In this document: positions 27,931 to 37,658 of the stretch, one piece after another
Position numbering within the stretch: the first letter of the stretch is position 1
How the letters are laid out: the number at the start of each line of letters is the position of its first letter
Made by a program: the position numbers and the translations under genes
Notes under the pieces: generated by a model
Seen by the model: the letters and a program-made list of their open reading frames with translations, nothing else
The model's database searches: none
Told to the model about the DNA's origin: nothing
Origin: Eukaryota sp. TZLM1-RC
Lineage: Eukaryota > Metamonada: BaSk clade
Direction of reading: 5' to 3'
DNA length: 64,000 nucleotides
Assembly (NCBI GenBank): GCA_040285825.1
Contig: JAUPSS010000001.1
Location: 1,984,001-2,048,000, forward strand

Positions 27931-28391
27931 GTGGATTTGTGATTGTAGGGAAAATTATTGACTTTAAAATTTGCTTTGTCAGCGTGAGCTGTAACTTTTC
28001 ACTTTGTCAAACTTTTGAAAGTCTGAAATTGTTACCGATTAGTTTTCCCCAAGACAAGAGTTCACACTTTTGAGAAACTCATCATTTTCTTCATTTCCCC
28101 TCCAACTTGCAAATTAGAATTCAAAAAGTGTGAAGAAAACATCGTCAAGTTTCTCTATCTATGTGGTTTTCCACAAACAGAAAATCAATGTGGTACACTT
28201 ATCAACAATGAGAGTAGGACTGCCTGTGTAAAGCATTCAGTAATTGATGTTTCAAGTCTATATTCGATATTTAGAGCAACTTATAACGAATCAAAACGTT
28301 GTTCGATTGTCATGATTTATACTGGGTGGAATTCATTTGGTTTTAATAGATTTGTTTTATATATTCACACGAAATTGTTTAAAACTAAAAA
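27931..28391. other. intergenic, upstream of the Hsp90 gene
   Basis: Holds the Hsp90 promoter on the reverse strand. I see no clear heat-shock element array and no ORF. Confidence 0.4.
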
Positions 28392-28690
28392 TCTATTTCC
28401 CCAAAATCGACGTCCACCACTGAAAATTTATTTTCTGCCTTTTCTTCATAAAATCTTCCTATTGATAACAAAGAGCTAGAAACAAGGTTATGCATCCCTT
28501 TTAAGATAGAAAGAATGATTCTAATTTGCAGGAAGATTCGATCAACTGTTCTTCCAATTCGATTCTTGACAATTGTAGAAAAACGGTCTAAAAAAGATAA
28601 AGTAGTTTTACCAAAGTACTAAATAGTGAAAATGCAAAGGGAAAAGAAGTACTACATCGTCAAGTAATCTTTTTTGGTCTACTTCTACTT
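28392..28690 (-). mobile_element. LINE relic, 3' end, strongly decayed
   Basis: The reverse strand shows FPFAFS(I)L, then RFSTIVKNRI, then LQIRIILSILKGMHNLVSSSLL-like residues across several frames. This is the C-terminal block common to these LINEs (fPFaFSlfG..., RtgR..., RIvFsIlKg). It is closest to LINE-D and LINE-E but too decayed to assign. Confidence 0.6.
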
Positions 28691-28719
28691 GATATCATTG
28701 TACTATTTATTCTGTCCTG

Positions 28720-29031
28720 ATGACATCTCAGTCTGTGATTATTGATTTTCCAGAGTATGCTGGCACATCATTCATGGACAATGAATCTTCCATGACCATA
28801 CATGAGATAACCTCCAAAAATCCTTTCTGCACCGTCAATGGTGTCCATTTTGTGGGAGAATGGAAGTATATCCTGGGCTCAGGTATGATTGTCTCGAATG
28901 AATATGCTAGTGATATCAAAACTGTTGTGACCAAGAAGTTGGTGTTCAAACGAGTAGTACCTTTTCCCCCCAAAACACAACAGGCAGGTTTTGTGGAATC
29001 TTTACCCAAGATGACTCCTCCTCCCTGTTGA
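28720..29031 (+). CDS. TFIIIC subunit 6 (GTF3C6/Tau55)-like protein
   Basis: 103 residues. SVIIDFPEYAG starts a beta strand, followed by SMTIHEITSKNPFCTVNGVHFVGEWKYILGSGMIV. This fits the TFIIIC tau55-related triple-barrel domain, where I recall 'V.VEL.G..', 'G..T..P...V....F.GE(Y/W)..TLGT.(V/M)IF'. TFIIIC binds the A and B boxes of tRNA genes and recruits TFIIIB and RNA polymerase III. The protein is near the length of human GTF3C6's conserved core. It is a small beta protein and recognition rests on one pattern. Confidence 0.5.
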   Translation: MTSQSVIIDFPEYAGTSFMDNESSMTIHEITSKNPFCTVNGVHFVGEWKYILGSGMIVSNEYASDIKTVVTKKLVFKRVVPFPPKTQQAGFVESLPKMTPPPC

Positions 29032-29706
29032 TGCCCTGCATCAACATTTGTGTATAGTTATGTTTTTTTGTGTTTGATAGGTCCATTGGGTGGGAGTTGA
29101 GTACTTTTTACAGTGACACTGGTTTTAGTCCATAAGATATCATCATGTGTGTCTTTTTTTTGGTCATTTCAGTGTCAATGATTGATCTTACCGCAATTGG
29201 TACATCATCTATATTCATAAATAGTATTTTTCAAGATTTTTCACTGTTACAGATGTCATGACCACACCATAATTCAAACTAACTGGCCAATAGACTGATG
29301 GTTAAGTTACAGTTTGCATTTAGTACACATTTTGGTACATTGCTTTTCAAAACATGGGGGAACCACGAAGAACCAAAACCGCAAGCTTCTGATTAAATAT
29401 TTCAAACAGTTAATGACTCACTATTTCGGCATATTTAAGTAAATTTAGTTATATATTTGGGTAAATTCCCTGCTCCTTTTTGACCTGTTGCCATTGGAAG
29501 TATCAATTGAATTCTTTGGAAATTTGGCTAAATTTAGTTTACAATCCTATGAAACAGTAATCAAGTCCAAACAGTAATCCAAACATAATCACTGATTTTG
29601 ATAACCTAGTATCCCACTTGTGAGTAATCCCAAAGAATGACCAGAATTGGAGAGAATCAAATTCATATAATCAATTTTGATTGGTTTATAAATTATAATA
29701 GTACTT
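29032..29706. other. intergenic, no gene seen
   Basis: Spacer of about 670 bp with AT-rich, non-repetitive sequence. No ORF with support, no RNA gene, no LINE match. Confidence 0.45.
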
Positions 29707-30033
29707 ATGCGAAGCGGTCTGTTGTTGCTTTTGCTCTTGATAGCACATACGGTCTCGGCCAGTACGTTGTATCAAGTTCAGATACGTAACCGAAGTTTGA
29801 CTACTCTGACGTACAAATCATTTGGTACTACAGGTCGCTGGGAAAGCAAGCCAGCTGAACGTATACTGCCATTAACCTTCTCCAATGCTATCTCATCTGG
29901 TTCCTCCAGCAGAGCGCACTATCAACAAGGTGCTGTTGTTCAATGGGGTGTTGACGGCTGTGAGTGCTCTGGATGTGATTGTACTGTCCAGGTAGTCTCT
30001 GATCGAGCTTGGATAGTGGACTTCAAATGTTGA
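29707..30033 (+). CDS. small secreted protein
   Basis: 108 residues. Residues 1-18 form a signal peptide (LLLLLLLIAHTVSA, cleavage after SAS likely). The mature part reads YQVQIRNRSLTTLTYKSF, GRWESKPAERI and HYQQGAVVQWGV, followed by a Cys cluster CECSGCDC and a final Cys. The pattern is a small beta-sandwich secreted protein. The early 'V.I.N.S...L.....G.W...P...I' faintly recalls the aegerolysin fold, but this is a weak impression and no function is claimed. Confidence 0.6.
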   Translation: MRSGLLLLLLLIAHTVSASTLYQVQIRNRSLTTLTYKSFGTTGRWESKPAERILPLTFSNAISSGSSSRAHYQQGAVVQWGVDGCECSGCDCTVQVVSDRAWIVDFKC

Positions 30034-30522
30034 TCTATTTTCTAGTATTTTATTCATCATTGTAGTGTTAGTGCAAGCACTGTTGTCCAGTCAGGATGAC
30101 GTGTCATAGCATCTTATTTTTGGTATCTTTGCATAAACTTATTCTTGGTCTCTTGAATTTTCCATTAACGTTTTCAAATAGTATAGTAAATGTGGTAAAG
30201 GTCACTAACTTTACCTCTTCTCTTCAAATATCATAGCCTCAATTGGACTGGACAATCAAGATTATCAAATTAAATTAAAAACATTCTTTCTGACATTGAA
30301 TCCAGAGTTCCGGGGCAAATACTATCCAGAAACAGTGGAATTTATTGACGAGGAAAAAAAACAAAATTGCTTTTATTTTCAAATTTTATTAGCCACAACT
30401 GAACTGTCACCATAATGAAAGAATTAATTGTGTAACTTGAACATATTCAATGTGTTCAATATTAAATCTCACATATGTTCAATTCAACTTTTTTAAATTG
30501 AAAGTTTTTGGGCTAAATTTAG
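30034..30522. other. intergenic, no gene seen
   Basis: AT-rich spacer. A first exon of the next ORF may lie near its end: 'ctaaatttag' directly before 30523 looks like a branch site and 3' splice site, and an ATG with nine in-frame codons lies at about 30450. This is unproven. Confidence 0.3.
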
Positions 30523-30816
30523 TTGTCAAATGTGTTTAAAATTCAACCATCAAGAAATAATAATAATAATTTCGTTATCTTAGATACACCGTTTGAAGTG
30601 GGAAACAGCAGAAGGTCAAACAGAGTTTTAGTCGATGGCGACTTTTCTGACACAGTTGACCATTATCAATTTTTTTTGGATACTTTTAATAGTTGCAAGT
30701 TTAATTCGTTTGAAGTAAAAGTCAATGGGAATCATCTATTGCTATCTGGTTCTGATTCTGTCCATTCTCTTGTCAATAAGGTGTCGGAATTGATCAGTTT
30801 AATTAATTTTAATTAA
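30523..30816 (+). CDS. hypothetical ORF, probable downstream exon
   Basis: 97 codons without an internal Met. The frame begins at TTG just after an in-frame TAG, so there is no normal start. It contains an Asn run (NNNNN), then FVILDTPFEVGNSRR, DGDFSDTVDHYQFFLDTFNSC and FEVKVNGNHLLLSG. If real, it is the second exon of a gene whose first exon lies within the preceding 100 bp. I do not recognise it. Confidence 0.35.
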   Translation: MSNVFKIQPSRNNNNNFVILDTPFEVGNSRRSNRVLVDGDFSDTVDHYQFFLDTFNSCKFNSFEVKVNGNHLLLSGSDSVHSLVNKVSELISLINFN

Positions 30817-31039
30817 TTTTTTGATCATTTTCTAAGTTCCAAAGTTACTCAACATGATTTCTTTTTTTTGTAAACTGTATTTTTATTTAACTAAAATTCT
30901 GTCTTACATGATTTCTGATAACTTAATCTTGTATTGATTGGGACATTAATGCCCTCACAACAATTTCCTCCTAATACCTTACCGATAATAAAGACAAATG
31001 ACACACAAAAGGGGACAAATTGTGAAAATTGACATCAAG

Positions 31040-31262
31040 AATGGAAGATTATCAGAAGAAGCAGAGTCTTTTTGAATGATTTCCAAAAAAATGGTTCAAG
31101 AAAAAACAATGAAAAGATTTGAATATCTATTATGGCGCGCTCGAATTCAATTTGGCATTATAAATAGATTACCTCGGTGTTTCAATCGAATTAGAGAAGC
31201 TTTAGCTAGACAGCAAGCAGATCAAGATTTTGTAGATGAAATCTTGATTCAATGAATTTCGT
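31040..31262 (+). mobile_element. LINE-F 3' end relic
   Basis: Matches the last 70 codons of LINE-F at 39890-40099 (GRLSEEAES, then KTMKRFEYLLWRARIQFGIINRLP and IREALARQQADQDFVDEILI). One base is missing after AES, so the frame is broken. 5'-truncated. Confidence 0.85.
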
Positions 31263-31363
31263 CCCATTAGTAATGATTTTTTTTGTTAAGTGTGGAGGTT
31301 TCATTAAAAAAAGTTACCATCAAGAGAGAAAGAAATTTATAATACACTTAAAACAATTTTCTG

Positions 31364-31384
31364 TTACCCTAACCCTAACACTAA
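31364..31384 (-). repeat. short telomere-like repeat (TTAGGG)
   Basis: On the + strand 'taccctaaccctaacactaac', i.e. about three TTAGGG-type units on the reverse strand. They begin directly after the stop codon of the coiled-coil gene. Confidence 0.7.
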
Positions 31385-34300
31385 CTATTGGAACTTTGTG
31401 CTCAACTTCACAAGTGTTTTTCCAATATTCGAACGATGTCGAATAGCCAAAAACTTCAACTTCAATGACAACATTTTCCACAACAATCTTCCTTTGAAAA
31501 GATAACCCCCAAAAGGCAGCCTGCAATCATCCGGCACCAAAGAGGAAAGTGTCCATATGAAGGAAACAAAATCTGAAGCATCTCTAGCAACAAAATCAAC
31601 TGTTCTATTAGAAATAACAAGAGAAACGCAAAGATGAACATCCAAAAGGCGATCCTTGATGAAATTGGCAGATGTAGGGGTAGATGGACCGAGAATAATG
31701 GCTTCTATTTCAGCGTACTTGACAAACGACTTTAGAGGTACTTTAGCCGGTCTTGCCGTCTTCTTTGTCCAAAACAAAAGTGAATCGTCAAAGAAAACTA
31801 CTCTTTTTCCTGGACTTCCTCCATTAAATGGTAGTTTAAGCAATGTTAGACCATTGTGGAAGACGTGTTGGGCTGCTTGAGCCATTTGGGTTGAGAGTTG
31901 GTCTATCTGGTCTTGAAAAATTTCTGGTTTTGGATCATTTGAATCTGATTCAAAATCTAAAGTGGTGTTGTTGATTCTTACAGATTTTGCACCTTCATTG
32001 GTGTAAATGATGTCTAAGGGGTCATTTACATCATAATCAAAGTCATCATCGACATTTTGAAGGTCGGGGTGGGGATCAGAAACACCAATCTCCAAATTTT
32101 CGTCATCTAATCCTTCCTTTTCCAAATTTTCGTCATCTAATCCTTCCTTTTCCAAATTTTCGTCATCTAATCCTTCCTTTTCCAAATTTTCATCACCTAA
32201 TTGTTCCTTTTCCAAATTTTCAACTTGTTTATCCATAATCTCTTCTTCAAAATCACCAAACATTCCTGTTTCTTGGAGAACAGATTTTAGCCTTTCTTGG
32301 CTTGGGGGTTCATCATCATTAACCAAATAGACCTCACCTATGTCATCATTTTCTTCAAAATTCTGATCTAGTCTTGGAGATGCTTTTTGACCTGATTGTT
32401 CTGAATTTTGGCCCTCTATTTGTGGTGATTTTTCATTAGGGATATCCACATGTAAGTTCTGAGATTGGGAATTTGATTGATTGTTGACTGTCTGACCGTC
32501 ATCATCGACACAATCAGAGTCAGTGATTGATTTACTGTTAGCGCTTTTGGTAGTTTTGGAACCAAGAAAAACCAAATCATTTGATTGGAAATTTGATTGA
32601 AAAGAGTTTGTGTCACAAAGAAAATTTGGTCCTGTATTTTCGACAGAGCTGTCAGTATCTGTGTCACTTTGATTGGATGATCTCTTCTCAACGGAATTGC
32701 TCAAATTTTGAACTTCTGGCTCACTGTCACTCAAAAATTCCACAGTGTCAGAATCACTTGACATGTCAGGGGGTAAAAGATTCTTTGATTGATTGAGCTG
32801 TTCTTCCAAATTTTCATTCTCCAAATTTTCATGCAGTGAAACTTCACAAGAGCTACAGCTTTGACTGACATCTACATTTTCGTTCAAATTCGTATTGAGC
32901 TCTTCCTCTAAATTGATCTCTTCTTCTAAATTTTCAGTTATTTGTTCTTTGGTCTTTTCTTCACCAACTAAATTTTGATCCAAATTCACAGCAGTCTCTG
33001 GTTCATCTGATTTTTTAATTATCTGCTGGGTGAAATCTGCTTCACCATCTAAATTTTCATCTAAATTTTCATTGATCTCTTCTTCAGAGTCTGATGATGA
33101 CTGAACATCCTTATCTTCGCTATTACCAACTATTGGAGTAGAGTAGATTTCCTTAATCAAAATCTGCTCTCCGTCTCCGTTTCCCTCTTGATTTAATTCT
33201 TCATTCTCTGATTTTACCTTGTCGACGGCAGAAGCTCCGTTATCTGACTTTAACATATTTAAGACCCGACTGGCAGTTTCTAACCTCTCGACATCATCAG
33301 TTTCCTCTAAATCATTGACCTTCATTGACTCATTGACATTAAGAGACCGAGCAAATGATTTTGACTGACTTTGTAAAAATACAGGTGTCGAGGTCATCAC
33401 ACGTGATTGACTTGATTGATTGGGAGCCGATTTGGGGGTTAAATACGATTTCGGACTTCCTATTTTGGAAACAATACTCTGTAACATTTCTCTTGCCTGA
33501 TTGGTATTATCAAAGCGTTTGTGACTGGAAACCTCCAATTTTGCCAGTCGAGTCAAGGCATTTCTTTCAGATTTTTGAGCCTTCATTGCCTGATCTTGAT
33601 ACCTCAACACTTCTTTCTGTAACTGTTCCATTTTCACTTCATTTTCGGCAATAATTTCTTCTTTTTCTGAAACAAGTTGGTCATTAAAATCAGCTAAATG
33701 TTGAATCTTTTCACCATAATCAACCAAAGTAGTCTTGTAGTCATTCAAACTGAGCATAGTTTCCTCTAATGATGATTGTAAATCAGAATTTGATTGATTA
33801 AGTCTTGCAAATTCTTCCTCATATTGACCTTCACGTGTCTCAAAATATGAAATTTTTGAATGGAGCTCATCAATTTGACCAACCATTGCTGCTTTGTCAC
33901 GTTCATAAGAGGCAATTCGGTATTCAAATGAAACTTTCTCATCCTCAAGTTTATGGATGTATTCATTCAGAGCTTCCAGTTGTGCACCAAGACTTCTGTT
34001 ATCCCTTCGCAAACGGTTTGCAATGTCGGTAGCTTCGTTCAGATCTTGGGTTAGTGAGACTTGGTCCGAGTTGGCCTTGATCATAGAAGAACGAAGAGAG
34101 GAAAGTTCGCTACGAAGAAGAGTGCAGTTACGGCATGGAGAGTGGGATTGTGGGGAGGAGGTCGTTTGGAGGCGACTTTCGAGTTGGGAGATGGTATGTT
34201 GAAGTGAGGTGTTTTCCTTGAGAACGTCACGAAGTTCATCACCCAGTTCGCGCAGGGCTTCGTGGCTCTTTTGGCGAAAGACATCATCTGCAGCCCGCTC

Positions 34301-34399
34301 CTGTTCAAGAAGACGGACTTTTCCTGTTGCAGCTTCAAGTTCTTTGCGGAGATATTGAACAGTTCGATGATCAGAACTGTTGGGAGAAAAGTGTGTCAT
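31385..34399 (-). CDS. large coiled-coil protein with C-terminal PH-like domain
   Basis: 1004 residues in one frame. About 12-320: continuous coiled coil (VRLLEQERAADD, ENTSLQHTISQLESRL, LEDEKVSFEYRIASYERD, QLQKEVLRYQDQ). About 320-835: acidic, Ser/Asn/Glu-rich and probably disordered, with a perfect 10-residue tandem repeat (DDENLEKEGL). About 845-960: FHNGLTLLKLPFNGGSPGKRVVFF, LLFWTKKTARPAKVPL, IEAIILGPST, LCVSLVISNRTVDFVARDASD and FIWTLSSLV, which fits a PH domain of the phospholipase C type. The protein probably acts as a membrane-linked scaffold or tether. The specific family is not recognised. Confidence 0.75.
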   Translation of the reverse strand: MTHFSPNSSDHRTVQYLRKELEAATGKVRLLEQERAADDVFRQKSHEALRELGDELRDVLKENTSLQHTISQLESRLQTTSSPQSHSPCRNCTLLRSELSSLRSSMIKANSDQVSLTQDLNEATDIANRLRRDNRSLGAQLEALNEYIHKLEDEKVSFEYRIASYERDKAAMVGQIDELHSKISYFETREGQYEEEFARLNQSNSDLQSSLEETMLSLNDYKTTLVDYGEKIQHLADFNDQLVSEKEEIIAENEVKMEQLQKEVLRYQDQAMKAQKSERNALTRLAKLEVSSHKRFDNTNQAREMLQSIVSKIGSPKSYLTPKSAPNQSSQSRVMTSTPVFLQSQSKSFARSLNVNESMKVNDLEETDDVERLETASRVLNMLKSDNGASAVDKVKSENEELNQEGNGDGEQILIKEIYSTPIVGNSEDKDVQSSSDSEEEINENLDENLDGEADFTQQIIKKSDEPETAVNLDQNLVGEEKTKEQITENLEEEINLEEELNTNLNENVDVSQSCSSCEVSLHENLENENLEEQLNQSKNLLPPDMSSDSDTVEFLSDSEPEVQNLSNSVEKRSSNQSDTDTDSSVENTGPNFLCDTNSFQSNFQSNDLVFLGSKTTKSANSKSITDSDCVDDDGQTVNNQSNSQSQNLHVDIPNEKSPQIEGQNSEQSGQKASPRLDQNFEENDDIGEVYLVNDDEPPSQERLKSVLQETGMFGDFEEEIMDKQVENLEKEQLGDENLEKEGLDDENLEKEGLDDENLEKEGLDDENLEIGVSDPHPDLQNVDDDFDYDVNDPLDIIYTNEGAKSVRINNTTLDFESDSNDPKPEIFQDQIDQLSTQMAQAAQHVFHNGLTLLKLPFNGGSPGKRVVFFDDSLLFWTKKTARPAKVPLKSFVKYAEIEAIILGPSTPTSANFIKDRLLDVHLCVSLVISNRTVDFVARDASDFVSFIWTLSSLVPDDCRLPFGGYLFKGRLLWKMLSLKLKFLAIRHRSNIGKTLVKLSTKFQ
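32091..32220. repeat. 30-bp tandem repeat inside the coiled-coil gene
   Basis: Period 30, about 4.3 units starting at 32091, 32121, 32151, 32181 and 32211; the middle units are identical. Each encodes ten residues (reverse strand: LDDENLEKEG). A recent in-frame expansion. Confidence 0.9.
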
Positions 34400-34484
34400 A
34401 TAACAACAAGTGAGTGATTGAGAGATGGATTGGAAGTATAAATGATCTGTCTAGTTGCTATGAAATTCAGTAATCGTCAATGTT

Positions 34485-34988
34485 TTTTTAACAAAAACTT
34501 TTTATTTCCAAGTCTAACAACACAACTAAACAAAAAACTAGAACTGACAATCCTAAATACACGCATCAACATCATCAACCCGCTTCAATGTGCGATTCTC
34601 AAACTCTATTCCCAATTGTAACAGTGCTTTTGTCAACATTTCTGGAATTGCTTTGAGAATACTGAAAACAATTCTATTGTGCCAGAAATTGAAGTTCAAT
34701 TCTTTTCCTGCTCTTTCTTTTATTAAACTTTTGAAACCTTCGAGAAATTTAATGCCAAATATTCCAATGTTCCCAAAAAGAGAAGCAGCAAATGGAAGCA
34801 GCTGGTACTTTACATGCTCAACACGTCCTAGCTGAGATAAGGGTTCATTGTACTTTTTCATTTTGTTTCTTTCAGCAAAGCAAAACGGAGTTTCATCCTT
34901 TTTGAAAAAATCAATTGCTGAATCCTTACAAACATCCACAGTGACAAGATCAACCTCTTTAATGATACTATCAGACCCAGGGCATAAC
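34485..34988 (-). mobile_element. LINE-D copy, 5'-truncated
   Basis: Open frame 34553-34939 (128 residues) continuing upstream to about 34988. It shows VDLVTVDVCKDSAI, MKKYNEPLSQLGRVEHVKYQL, LPFAASLFGNIGIFG and KFLEGFKSLIKERAGKEL, and ends VDDVDACI. It is closest to LINE-E but clearly distinct. It ends 36 bp from the tRNA-Asp gene, on that gene's downstream side. Confidence 0.85.
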
Positions 34989-35004
34989 TTTCAGAGCATA
35001 ACGC

Positions 35005-35009
35005 AAAAA
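35005..35009 (-). terminator. RNA polymerase III terminator for tRNA-Asp
   Basis: TTTTT on the tRNA strand, 15 bases after the mature 3' end. Confidence 0.7.
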
Positions 35010-35023
35010 GTGAATTAATTTTT

Positions 35024-35095
35024 CTCGGTTACGGGGAATCGAACCCCGGCCTCCCGCGTGACAGGCGGGGATACTCACCACTATACTATAACCGA
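35024..35095 (-). tRNA. tRNA-Asp (GTC)
   Basis: 72-nt cloverleaf on the reverse strand. The acceptor TCGGTTA pairs with TAACCGA and the discriminator is G. The anticodon stem CCCGC/GCGGG closes the loop CTGTCAC, anticodon GTC (Asp). The T stem and loop contain GGTTCGATTCC, the B box; the A box lies in ATAGTGGTGAGTA. No CCA is encoded and there is no intron, as in most eukaryotic tRNA-Asp genes. A T5 run follows. Confidence 0.97.
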
Positions 35096-35206
35096 CCTTA
35101 CCTTTCATTCTAAAATTTTGGATGCCAAAAAAATTGGACGCCTATTAATTGGGCGATTTTTTTCTTATCGCCCAACTTTTTTGTCGTATCATATCATATA
35201 TCTATA

Positions 35207-35338
35207 AACAAGACTTTGATCTATTTTTAGAAACAAGGGCCAGAATTATGACGAAAAAATTGGGCGCCTATTAACAAGACTTTGATCTATTTTTAGAAAC
35301 AAGGGCCAGAATTATGACGAAAAAATTGGGCGTCTATT
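35207..35338. repeat. 66-bp tandem duplication
   Basis: Two adjacent units, 35207-35272 and 35273-35338, that differ by one base (gcgcc versus gcgtc). They lie within the MITE-like element. Confidence 0.9.
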
Positions 35339-35346
35339 AATTGGGC

Positions 35347-35792
35347 TCAATTGTTCATGACTCAGTTCGTGATCAATTATATGCCATGTGCAAAAATTTC
35401 AATATAGAGGCATTTATTGAGCCACTAGTACGTAAGCTGTCTTCAGATCAAACTGATGATTCCTTTGGTAAAAGAAGGGCAGATTTAGTAGCTCCAGGGA
35501 TCGATGGTGTTCTCAATGTTATAGATGTTGTCTCAGTTTATGTTTTCAAAAATTCTGCTGCTCGTTTAGTGTATTCCGCTGATTCGCCGTTAACTAACGC
35601 CGAAAAAAAGAAGATAAAAAATATGAAGAACCTTTGGCACAGTTAGGTAGAGTGAAACATGTGAAATATCAGTTTTTGCCGTTTGCAATTTCTCTTTTTG
35701 GCAATATTGGACCTTCAGGGTTGCACTTTTTTGAAAATTTTGAAAAAGTGTTACTGAATAGGTCTGGTAAAACAATGAACTCCACTTTCTGG
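35347..35792 (+). mobile_element. outer LINE-E copy, left part
   Basis: 5'-truncated LINE-E starting inside the finger region (SIVHDSVRDQLYAMCKNFNIEAF). It reads through the endonuclease-like region (ADLVAPGIDGVLNVIDVVSVYV) and the LPFAISLFGNIGPSG block to 'actttctgg', where a full-length LINE-E is inserted. One A is missing near 35615, shifting the frame. Its own target duplication is 'attaattgggc' (35336-35346 and 41775-41785). The right part is at 41590-41774. Confidence 0.88.
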
Positions 35793-37658
35793 ACTTTTTT
35801 CTCACTCACTTTCAACGTCCTCCTTTTTCTTGACTTGAGGTCCTATTGTCGGTTCGATTGAATTCCTCCAGTCTTAATGTCAGACACTCTCAGTGATACT
35901 GACTGGACTGCAAATAGTACCGAACGTGATCTTGACAATCCAACCTCCTCAACCACCAATCGTTCTCATTCTCCCCACCTGTCACTCCATGCTGGAAAAT
36001 CATTGGAAAAAAATTTAAATGAAAATTTTTCTAAACCCCGCCGCAAATGTAGTAAATGTCGAAAATCCGGACATAACATTGCAACTTGTCCGCTTATTCA
36101 AAAGGAAAAACTGAATGCTCGTGCTGCAACTGCTGATTTAAATTTTTCGTTATCACACAATCCTGAAAATGAATTTTTAAGTGAGATTCCCGATAACACT
36201 CCTATCAAAGAAGATCAAAAGGATGAGAAAAATGTGTTTTTTGTCGAAAGCTTGTTGCTGTCAATGATTCCGGTCGACCTTTACTTTTTTGTGATTCTTG
36301 TGTTGCTGCTGATCAGCTACGTTGTCCCATTCGTGTTCCTGCTCAGCTTAGTCCGTTGGCTTCGATACCTTTTGCTGTTGTTCTTCGTGCCTTTACTGAA
36401 AATCTCCGTAAAGGATTATGGGATGTTACGCCTATTTGGAAATTTTTTCTGAAAAAAAAATAAAAAACTTTTATCGAAAAAATCAAATTTTAAAAAAAAA
36501 TGTTTTTTCGAAAGAAAAATTAGTGAGAAAATTAGCTTTAAAAGGACGTTTTGGATCTGCAAAACCATGTTTATTTTCTTCTGATTTAGCTGAATGTAAT
36601 GAAAGCACATTGTTCCAATTGAATCATCTTCATCCGGAAGAAAATTTTCATTGTACTAAACCAGATTCAGTTGATTATTGGCTGCAAAATCCTGTCAATG
36701 CTTCTGAGGTATTGAAACTGATTCAGCAAATGCCTACTGGAAAAGCTCCTGGGCCATCTTTGTTGAATTTTGACATGATCAAATCAGCTGTTGGACAGTG
36801 TCCTGAAATTGCTGATGATCTTGTTCTTTTTTTCAACAATCTTCTTACGTTAAAAATTAAAGTCCCTTTTGAGATGACCAGTGCTCGCTTAATTGCCCTT
36901 AAAAAAAGTCAATCCAAAATCCGTCCAATTGCAATTGGAGAATCGTTTTCAAGAATTCTTGCGTCTCTTGTTTTCAATAGAATTGGGAAAAAAGCCAAGG
37001 AATTTTTCAGTCCGTTTCAATTTGGAATCAAGACAATTGATGGTGCTTCTTCTGCTGCTCTTTCGTCGGATGTGTTTTTTTAATTCTAGTGATTCTAATT
37101 ACATCTTCAATTTAGATTTTAAGAATGCTTTCAATTCTGTATCTCGTTCTTCCATTTTACCTTTGCTGCAAAAGCATTTTCCTGAAGTCGAGCCTTTTTT
37201 CTATTCATTTTATGGAAAATCATCCACATTGGTCTATGAAAACTTTGACCTGCTTTCGTCTTCAGGTGTTAAACAAGGTGATCCACTTGGTCCTTTTTTT
37301 CTTTTTGTCTGGCAATTCATCCATTAATGTGCGAATTGAAAGAAAAATTCCCAGAAATAGATATTGCAGCATACATGGATGACATTTCTGTAATTGCTCC
37401 TATTACAATTCTGAAACAAATAGCAACTTTTATTCAACAGCGTTATGAAGATATTGGTCTCTCATTGAATATCTCCAAATGTTTGATTATTGGCCATGAA
37501 CCAATTGATTTTTTCATTAATGATGTCAATGTCCCCTTTATCAATTATGATCAGTCTGGTTTTCGTTTTTTGGGTTGTTATCTCGGAAATATTGATGAAG
37601 TGAAAGGCCAACTTTCGACTCTGTTGACTCAATTTGGAAATGAATTAGAATCAATAGA
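35793..37658 (+). mobile_element. full-length LINE-E, left part (5' UTR, knuckle, RT)
   Basis: Starts right after the target copy 'actttctgg' (35784-35792) with about 84 bp of 5' untranslated sequence, then the ORF (see the pseudogene entry). It is interrupted after 37658 by LINE-F and continues at 40175-41580. Without the LINE-F and its duplicated target the element is about 3.27 kb. Confidence 0.88.

Noticed and set aside
29707-30033. Call as an aegerolysin-type pore protein
   Set aside because: Only a faint pattern in about 40 residues; not enough to name a function.
31364-31384. A chromosome end
   Set aside because: Only about three units, with genes on both sides; interstitial.
32091-32220. 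CRISPR-like regular spacing
   Set aside because: The units are directly adjacent with no spacers, code in frame for a peptide repeat and lie in a eukaryotic gene.
34485-34988. Target duplication around LINE-D
   Set aside because: I could not find a repeat longer than five bases at the two ends.
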